From contig FJOG01000022.1 of the NCBI GenBank assembly GCA_900073065.1, forward strand, positions 233,357-297,356: DNA of 64,000 nt, given 5' to 3'. Below, in pieces: positions 56,405-64,000 of this stretch. The translations under genes were made by a program, and so were the position numbers. The DNA is from Phialocephala subalpina (Eukaryota > Ascomycota > Leotiomycetes > Helotiales > Mollisiaceae). The notes under the pieces were generated by a model. The model was given only the letters and a program-made list of their open reading frames with translations. It was not told the origin of the DNA and searched no databases. How positions within the stretch are numbered: position 1 is the stretch's first letter; each line of letters opens with the position of its first letter.

Positions 56405-57004
56405 GGCGGACCATAGCGGCCAAAAGTATCAGTGGCCATTTCCTACGAACGCCGTATTTAAATCTAATTTATTTACTTTATAAACCTATGAGAAATTATC
56501 ACAAAGATAAGAATATAGCATTATTTGAAAGCTTCCTTTAATACCTTTTAAACGATACTCTAAAAATAAAATTTATATTTATAATTTTAATATTATTATA
56601 AATTAAAAATAAAAATAAATACGAATTTAAAAAATAAATAATAAGATTATATTTTGAGTATTAAAGTTATATTATAGACTTTTTAAATTAATCTTTTGTA
56701 ATAACGATATACTAGAAATATAAAATATAATATATTATTATAATTTATAATATATATTAAAATATTAAAATATAATAATTATAATATATATTTTTATATA
56801 TTATAATACAAATTAAAATAATGCGTAGAAGTATAGAGTACTAGAGGTATGCGGAGTGCTATAGTGCGCTATGTGCGCTGAGTTATAGGGCATAGTGCGC
56901 TATAATTTTAGGGTGCATGCGCTGTAGTCTGCTTAGGGGGTGGGGTGTGAGTATCAAAAGTTGAGAAAAATCGGCACTGATACTTTTGGCCGCTATGGTC
57001 CGCC
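56405..57004. mobile_element. 600-bp AT-rich element with 30-bp terminal inverted repeats
   Basis: GGCGGACCATAGCGGCCAAA at 56405 and its continuation AGTATCAGTG recur as the exact reverse complement at 56975-57004. Between them lies nearly pure AT sequence (56460-56820). The layout is that of a non-autonomous DNA element (MITE-like) whose inside was mutated by RIP. TTCGGA occurs close to both outer ends, but a clean target duplication is not obvious. Confidence 0.65.
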
Positions 57005-57108
57005 CTTTCGGAAGCGGTGAGATCCCATGCAGTCCACACCTCAAGTGCAAGAGTGTGATTCCTAAAGAATTGCACTCTTGGGAATAAGATTGGTTTATTA
57101 TAACGCAA

Positions 57109-57938
57109 CTACGATTGGTTATTTTTAAGTCCGTTTTGCGGCCCATCTACGACTGCTGCATTTACGAAAGTCGTAACCTTTTCTTGCCTCACTCCAAACA
57201 ACCATTCCAGCCTCGCCCATAATACCAACACTGCCATCCAGCCAACAGCTTGCCATCCACCCCATCCCGTCATCACCTTTTCATACTCTCTCTGCACCGT
57301 GTCCAAAACAACGTCTTCACGCCCATAAGACGCATGAATATGCCCAAAGACGACAAGCCGTGGTCGGAACCGAGCAAGTCCCTCAGCTAAGTACGGACAT
57401 CCTGCACGATGGAAGTCGCGCGCGTCGAGATGATGCTTCGGTGGGCCATGGGTAACAAATATATCTGGCTGATTTAGGTCGGCAAATCTGACTGTCCAAT
57501 GGCTTTCATCACTAGGTCCATACTGAAAAGCTGATATTCCGTACTGCGGTGTCCAGGGACTGCCAAATATGGTCAACTTCCGGGGCTCAAGGCTGGCAGT
57601 GGTCGCCTGGCTCTCCGGCCTTGAGAAATCGAGAGTTACGCAAGTATCCTGGAGATATAGCACAGTCCCCCAATCCAAATGCTCTTTCGTTTTGGTCTGG
57701 CCATAAGGTCGCTCCGGGTTCTTTGCAAGGAAGGCTTCATCAGATAACACATCGTGATTTCCAGCAATGAGAATTTTGTATCTATGTGGTTGACTCGAAA
57801 GCCAGTTCAGTCCCGCTTGTACCTCATCAAAAGATCCATCTTGGGTAAGGTCGCATCCAAGTTCCAGTGAAAAATCAGGTGAAAAATATATGTGGCGTCC
57901 AAAGCAAGATATTCTTAGCCAAGAAGTCAGGATCAGCA
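57109..57938 (-). pseudogene. Calcineurin-like metallophosphoesterase lacking its first metal-binding block
   Basis: The frame contains DLTQDGSFDEVQAGLNWLSS, YKILIAGNHDVLSDEAFLAK (the GNHD motif), PDIFVTHGPPKHHLDARDFH and LVVFGHIHASYGREDV (GHIH), three of the four metal-binding blocks of class III phosphoesterases, and ends with a membrane-like helix (AVGWMAVLVLWARLEWLFGV). The usual start, D-x-H and GD-x-x-x-HAGDL, is missing: the sequence before DLTQ reads FSPDFSLELGC, and the frame upstream overlaps the 3' end of the next gene in a different frame. No ATG is present before GNHD. A deletion fusing two genes is the simplest explanation. Confidence 0.55.
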
Positions 57939-58560
57939 CGCTTGTCGTCTTTGCTTTGCAATACTACTCCATCTTCTGTGGGAATCGCTAGAATCATTGC
58001 CAAAGCAGGGACATTCGATGCCCATTCAGGGACACTCTCATACCGACGAAGGTGATCAGGTATATTTCTGGCTGCCTCCGCTTCTTCCGGGGTGATTAAA
58101 GATGGCATTCCCCGCTGGAGACCAATTTTGACTCTTTGATTGAACGATCTAGCTAGCAGATATGTGCAGCCAGCAAGGAAAGCGTACCTTGCAGGGTTGT
58201 CATCTTTGGGATCGGGTATCTGCTGGACAATCCATTGATGCTGCCGCCAGAAAGCTTCTAGGGCGTTTCGGTAGTCGAAGACTTTGTCGAGGATGACAAA
58301 CTCGTACAACCGGTAGAGCGCGTACAGCGACGAGTCTTCGAAGACGCCCCGAGGAGCTGCAAACTTTCTCGCTGAGACCTTGGCCCAATACTCTTCTGGT
58401 GTCTGAAGGATGTCGCTGGGAGGCGGTGGCGGGAAGGTAGGATAGTCTGCAGGAGAGGGCACATATTCCACTGCGTTGTTGGCTGGTACGGAAACATGGT
58501 GTTCGGTTTGACGGCGTCGGCTCCCTCGCAGGAGCCCAGACTACCATTTGCACATCGCAT
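57875..58560 (-). CDS. Fungal hypothetical protein, unknown family
   Basis: About 198 residues ending at TGA 57875. It reads SDILQTPEEYWAKVSARKFA, SSLYALYRLYEFVILDKVFD, HQWIVQQIPDPKDDNPARYA and ends AKNILLWTPHIFFT, which fits a family of fungal proteins I know only as hypothetical. No ATG lies in the main frame before the conserved part. A first exon with ATG 58560 (MRCAN) spliced at about 58544 to 58472 would restore the frame, but this intron is not strongly supported. The stop is followed at once by the out-of-frame phosphoesterase text. Confidence 0.55.
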
Positions 58561-60078
58561 ACATAGAGCAGGAGGAGAGGTGTTGATGATTCTGATAGAT
58601 AGAGACGTGAGCGTTGAAATGTGAAGGACGGACTACTCTTAAAGGCGTGCTTCTAAAAAAGGCGTTGGTTTAAAGTAGCGATCGCGCGCGCGAACAGGAA
58701 ACCTACAGAGACGCAGTGCGTTGTAATTTACATACCCTCTACGCTAGCCCGATTTGGGGATATGTACTGCGCAACCCCTGCTTTCGGACTTACGCACCCT
58801 CACGTGAGAGTTAAAAAGTAATTAAATTAAAGAGTTTTTAAAGTAAGATTTTGTGCAAATAGAGAGTAAACTTATATTTGCACTTTACTTATAGTTTTAT
58901 ACTTACTTTTAGGATTTACTTAAGATAAGATTAAGATCATGTGGAACCTTTAAATATAAATTCTAGCCAACTATAGCCTTTTATATAGGGGTTTACAGCT
59001 TACGTGCTTACATACCCTACGAATGCGGTTAGTGCTAAGGGGTATGTGAAAGTCTAACTTGCGCAGGGGACTTTGAACTAATTAGCGTACTAGGATTCAC
59101 GACTCTCACGCACCCTATGGTGGGACTAGGCCCACGCACTGCGTGTGTAGAGCTTCCTCTGAACGTCAACATCATCACCCAAATTGGTCGCTATTCGTCT
59201 TGATTGTCGCTTCCCCACTGAAGTCTGTATGATATTGACCAACTCAATCGTCTTACCTCTTTTCCGCCATGCATGCTTGAATTATAAGGAATTGAAAACT
59301 GATTCAGAAAGGAGACGATAATTATAAGAACCGAGATACTATTTTTCCGTTCTCGAAACTAGGATTTCATTCTCGAGATTCCTGTAAGAACTTGAACATT
59401 TGATGCTGGAGTCATTCGAGACTCTGTTGAGATAGCCCAATTCTCCTCAATCTACGATACGGCAAAATCAGATCGTGGATCCAGTAGTTAGCTCCCAGGA
59501 TCCGGAAACAAAGATTTAGCAATACACTACTCGGGTTTTTCGATCGTCGAGCACGCCTTTTTGTTCAGCCTCGTGTATAAATTTTTAACCTGAAGCGTGC
59601 ATATAACATTGGAAGCATTCGACAGACTGATGAAGTGCCGGAGGAGTGGGTGGCTTCTCGTTTGCCACCTCCTTCGATATGATTATTCTTTTGCGGTCGA
59701 TGCCATATACGCTTATTCATTATCCAGTTGAGCTTCCTAGTACCGCCATATCCTGAAGCTAAATTCATGTACGCAAGTGAGAGGTGAAAAAGGCCTACTA
59801 CTAGAAGATAAAAATCGTGGCAGGCTTCTAGATCACGTATCCGTATGTCACCATCTAAACGGGCCGTGCCTCCCTTACTTGATGCTCCCTGTACTTGTAG
59901 CTCCGATCTTTGTTCCTCCCAGTAGGAATTATTTAGACCTATAGACATCGAGGACGCATTCCTGCGGGTTTCTGTGGAGGTTTTTGTGATCTAGGGTCAC
60001 GTGTTGCAAGTCAAAACCCCTTCCTCAAAACTGCTTCTGTGCATGAATAGATTTCCATCACTATAACCTCAGTTACAG
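58561..60078. other. Gene-poor stretch with AT-rich block
   Basis: About 1.5 kb. An AT-rich part at 58805-58985 lies between ACGCAGTGCGT (58711) and its near inverse ACGCACTGCGT (59134), perhaps an old element. A 127-codon minus-strand frame at 59565-59948 has no recognisable content. No gene is supported. Confidence 0.4.
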
Positions 60079-61481
60079 TCATTTAGAGATTCCTTCAGCC
60101 GCCACCAAAGTAGCACCCACCAAATGCGTGCTTCTAAAAGCCGGATAATCAACCGTCGAGTTCGCTGTCCACCCACCCGTGCAATTCCAGCCCCTATCAC
60201 ATGTCTCCAATGCCGCTGTTGCAGATTGAGTCACCACCGCCGCTATCGAGCCCTTCACAGCGGTGTCTTCCGTGGTTTGATACAGATACGCTAGCTGCCG
60301 CAGGAATATCGCCTTAAAGCCTTGCTGGTCTTGGTTACAGCTCCCATCCGCCTCGCAGAGCTCTGTCGCTATACCGTTTGGTGCGAATTTGCTGATGGCC
60401 GTAGCTAGGATTGGCTTTGTGTACTCGAGATATGAGGTGTTGCCTGTGGCGCGGTATAGGAATGAGAGACCGCCGAGTAATTGCTATGGATTCCAATTCA
60501 AATTAGTACCTCGGCCGAGAGAAACGAGAAAAGGAAAATAAAGGAAGACGAACGCCATAAGAGTAGCTCCACTGATCAGTATGCACCGCACAAGCCACCG
60601 TATCCACACCATCCCCCACCCACCCCGTAGTCAGATTCACCATGCCGGACGAAACAACCCAGTTAAACAACTCTTCTGTGATAGCGCGGAGCGTCTCATT
60701 TCGAGTCATCAAGTAAGCTCTGGAAGCCAAGGAAATGAAGCTCAATTGCGTGATGCCCGATTTGTAAGTAGAATACTGGCTGGGATCGGTCGACTGTGCA
60801 CGTAATTAGATGGGGAAAGGTGAAGGGGGAAGGGGGAGATATAACCCAATAGATTCCTCCTCCACAGTCTGAGGTGTGATAGGAGTATACTTCGTCGATT
60901 GTTCGTTGGACTAGGGAAATCCATGTCCCGTTCCCGCGTCTGGGGAGACCAGGCATGAAGCTTTTGGGTCCATAAAGCTCGCCGCCAGCCGCGACTTTCT
61001 TTCTGTCAATCAGGTGCAGGCTATGAAAGGAGAGAAGTTGGACATACCGGCTTGCGCGTACCATTCAACATCGTCGTTCCATCTTCCGACAACTAAGCTC
61101 ACGTATGAGTGATTCGTGCCGAAGAAGTCATGTGCTTGATCATAAGAGTTGATCACCAGTGCCTCTCCAACCTTTTCCGTGAATTGATTTGAGGCAGTGT
61201 ATTTGGCGTAGTCCATATACGTCTATATCCACACCTTTGGTTAGTATATTCCACGTAATTGAATGAGGGAGACTTACCTCGAAAATACTACCGCTTTCCC
61301 ACCACGGCGAGACAGATTGGTCGAAGAGTCCGGCTGTCACATTTGGTGAGGCGTAGTAGTATTCCATCAACTTTGATAATACCTCTGTCGATGCTTGCGT
61401 GTAATCCGTCTTTGAAGTTGGAGGCCGGGCTAGGGCTAGAGGCAGGAGGCCGAAGACTGGGAGGAGGAAGGAGAGTTTCAT
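60079..61481 (-). CDS. GH76 family glycoside hydrolase (alpha-1,6-mannanase type), secreted
   Basis: Exons 61481-61278, 61222-61048, 60994-60846, 60775-60554 and 60483-60079 give 384 residues in frame. A signal peptide (MKLSFLLPVFGLLPLALARP) starts the protein. The catalytic Asp pair is in VVGRWNDDVEWYAQA, as in GH76 endo-mannanases, and GGIYWYSTYKSG, TVACAVHTDQWSYSYG and LLGGLSFLYRATGN follow. Fungal GH76 proteins (Dfg5/Dcw1 group and secreted forms) act on alpha-1,6-mannan and in cell-wall cross-linking. No GPI signal is seen at the C-terminus (VAAEGISK), so it is probably secreted. The acceptor of the second intron (AAAG at 60995) is unusual but is the only one that keeps the frame. Confidence 0.85.
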
Positions 61482-61973
61482 GGTTGGCGTGCTGGATGAT
61501 TAGGACCCAAGAATCCGGTTGAGAGTGAGAAAGGCAGGGAGAGTAGAAGTCTAACGAGAGGCTGAAAACAAATATGAGCACGCATATAAAAGTAATCACG
61601 CTACTAAAATTTTGCAAGGCTGAGATTCATTCAACACATCCCCGCATCGCATATCCGACGAGCTACGTTCGGATCGTGTAACGTTGCTTCTGCAAATAAT
61701 TCGCAGATACCAGATATCGGTTACAAAGTGCTGATAATGCAGGTCCGGAAGGTGCGGAGACGGTGTGGTGGCTGGGAAGGTAAAAGTGGCCCCGCCCTCA
61801 CTCCGGGGAGAATCCCTGAATCGGCACGCTACAGGGTTCTCTAGAATGGGATGAAGGGTCTGTCGTTTGGCTCATGGGAATTTGGGGGCAGGGGTGGGCT
61901 GGCATTTGACTTCTAAGAATTTATCTCAAGTCCTCTTTCTCGTCCCGTGCAACTGTGTAGAGATTGTCGCTCC
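61482..61973. other. Intergenic, promoter side of GH76 gene
   Basis: About 490 bp between the GH76 start and the 3' end of the GH35 gene. I see no coding gene. GC-rich blocks near 61795 may be regulatory. Confidence 0.4.
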
Positions 61974-64000
61974 TCAATATGACCCTAACCGAGGTGTAAA
62001 GCTTGGCATAGGCGCCATTCCGGGGGTCTTCAGGCTCGTGAGAACTGGAACTCCAGCTGTGAGCGTGAAGTTCGCAAGTTTCGCCCCGCTTTCCTGCTGT
62101 GCCCATATCTCGACCGAAATCCAATTCATCCCATGGTAATTCAAAATTCCTATATATTATATTAGCAGAAAAACCACAAATACATTGTCAAAAGGCGAAC
62201 AACCTTGAGGCACAGGGAAATCAGTTTGCGGACCAATATGATTGATATACCGCCCATACTGATACCCATTGACCCAAATCCAAGCCCTAAACACATCCAG
62301 AGTCCCATTTGTGACTGACGGCTCAATATCAAACGAGAGAGGAATATCATAACCATATGGCAAATTGAGCTCAAACCCAGCAGTCCAAAATCCAGCCCCA
62401 GCCTCACCGATCCCAATAGTTGGAGCAGAGACTTCCCAGTCCTCACTTGGGGGGAAAGGCTGCGTGAAGCCCTGCCGCTCCACGAATAATCCGCCTTCGT
62501 TCATGGGCCCTCGATCTTTGTCTGGGTACTGCTCGCCCCCAAAATTACCAGTGAGTTTCCAGGTTATAGCGTCTTTATTACGGCCAGGGAATTCGTAGTC
62601 TAGAATACCACGTGGTTCTTTCATTTGATCCGCTCCTGGATCGGGATTCTCTTCAAAACCCATGTTTACGACAAGAATAGTGAACACGTAGCTTTTGCCA
62701 GGAGAGGTAGTGAAATTGTAGGTGTTGTTGAGTTGGGTGTAGGAAGGCGAATCGACAGTGGATCCAAGGTAGGTGCTGTTTAGCCAGACGGAGCTGCCGT
62801 ATGCCATGCCGCCTTGAGTTGCAAGTCAGAGGGAAGTCTCATTGCCAGTCGCTGCGAAATGACCACGGTAAATGAGTACCCCGCCGCTGTTGTAGCCGTA
62901 GTCACTCGCGAAGAGGCAGGTGGGAGTGAGGAGGGGACGCCGCGTGTTGTTGGTAATTGTGTGATCAGCGGGTGTCCAAAGAGAGTCGTCGTAATCTGGT
63001 TGGAGTTCTGGGAGATTGTCGATGAATTTCCATCCGAGGGTGTCCAGATCTGGGATTTCAATACCGGGAGTCTCGTATTCTAGAATTGTGGACCACTCAT
63101 TTGTGACTGGATTCGAGGAGTATGCGAGCTCTGCGCCATTGAAAAAAAGGCTTTGTGCGGACTCCGGAGCTCCAATAATGTTCAGTGGCACAGTAGAATT
63201 AAGATCTCCCTCGATATGTAGGCCACCTCGATTGACGACCGCATTTCTGATAAGATAGCCGGCGTCGATGATGACAGAAGTGGTATTTCCAACATTTGCA
63301 CTATAATTTCCCCATAACCCAGGGCTCTCAAAATCCACGACCCAAAGATTGTATGCAGAATTTCGATCGAGGATATAAACAAATATATCGCCAACTTGAA
63401 TGACACGTCGCGTTGTAGAAGTTTCCCAATTGAGGATCAAACTACCATTGCCAGACGCAGTGCCGATTTTGGGACCTTCCAACTGATTACTTGTCAAATG
63501 CGTAGAGATTGCGATCTCATGAGTCTCTCTGGGACCACCATAAACAATAAGCACCGTCATAGACTCATATTCCTTCCAGGTGAAAATTTCTGCGGTAGAA
63601 TATATCAAATTGTGAGAGCCAAATTGATAGTTGGTCACGTGCCATTTTGAATCTCGCCCACTCAGGGTTAGATTTCCCCCTAATTGGGGCACAGTAAAGT
63701 ATCCTTTAGTGGTATTAGCTATAAATTTGTAAGTCAGGGAAGATGTTTCCGAGTAGTTCGAGTGCCGCATGATGTGCAAGTTGGTGGACGTTCCATTTCC
63801 GATTAGTGGGGTAACAGCGACTGCTGCATTGTTGGTGTAGAGTTCTGTCGTGAGATTATGGACACTGGAATTGGAATACGCTGGGGTGACGCGCAAGAAG
63901 TTGGCTTCTAGTTTTAGCTCGGAGTACTTCTCTCTGGTCAAGGTCCTATCTTCAGCGATTGCTGAAGCATAGTCATAAGAACTGTAGGCTTGTGACCATG
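61974..64000 (-). pseudogene. GH35 beta-galactosidase, C-terminal part, with one in-frame TGA; 5' end outside window
   Basis: The minus strand enters the window with SYDYASAIAEDRTLTREKYS, the end of the GH35 catalytic domain. It then encodes the large C-terminal beta domains of fungal lactases (LWVVDFESPGLWGNYSAN; SQSLFFNGAELAYSSNPV is readable). A final 54-nt intron (62203-62150) leads to GMNWISVEIWAQQESGAKLA and the stop at 61974. The frame is unbroken except for TGA at 62826-62828 between GNETSL and LATQGGMAYGSS, where relatives have a sense codon; a CGA to TGA change fits. The enzyme would release galactose from beta-galactosides outside the cell. If the TGA is real, the last two domains are lost. 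Confidence 0.8.

Noticed and set aside
59565..59948. Minus-strand frame of 127 codons starting with ATG
   Set aside because: No family, no conserved motif and in gene-poor DNA; unsupported.

Overview
The window is nuclear DNA of a filamentous ascomycete (Pezizomycotina; a leotiomycete-like fungus is my inference, no species can be named). The grounds are the many short introns (about 45-110 nt, GT...CTRAY...AG, plus two GC-AG introns), monocistronic genes on both strands, and orthologues of PfkA, Med17, Cox16 and the ATR kinase UvsB/Mec1/Rad3. AT-rich blocks and apparent C-to-T nonsense changes suggest repeat-induced point mutation (RIP). A run of 669 N lies at 52137-52805. Gene models are manual splicing of raw sequence, so exon edges are predictions.

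Positions 1-38 kb are mostly housekeeping: an O-methyltransferase (5' cut by the window edge), 6-phosphofructokinase, Med17, a PARP-type zinc-finger protein, a large Ser/Thr-rich protein with a 42-residue repeat, a start-less alpha/beta hydrolase, F-box remnants, a salicylate-hydroxylase-like FAD monooxygenase, dihydroxyacetone kinase, Cox16, the ATR kinase, and several small zinc-finger or membrane proteins. Several coherent reading frames are broken by one base or one stop codon. The breaks in conserved genes (ATR kinase, dihydroxyacetone kinase) may be sequence errors rather than decay.

Positions 38-55 kb are accessory DNA. They hold a decayed secreted Ser/Thr-rich protein, a P450 fragment, Tc1/mariner pieces, an apparently intact 12-exon P450 with a possible one-nucleotide exon, three broken UstYa-like (DUF3328) genes, an alpha/beta-hydrolase-fold gene without the usual nucleophile and histidine, and a broken MFS transporter. 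Between the hydrolase and one UstYa-like gene, on the minus strand, is a two-exon gene for a signal peptide followed by repeats that end in Lys-Arg. Together these look like a decaying cluster for a Kex2-processed, UstYa-type ribosomal peptide (dikaritin/ustiloxin-like in architecture). This is the most interesting part of the window. The cluster is split by a full-length Tc1/mariner element with a second long-TIR element inserted exactly at its edge.

Positions 55-64 kb hold a small hypothetical protein, a 600-bp AT-rich element with 30-bp terminal inverted repeats, a metallophosphoesterase lacking its N-terminal metal site and running into the end of an upstream gene, a GH76 mannanase-type enzyme, and the C-terminal part of a GH35 beta-galactosidase with one internal TGA.
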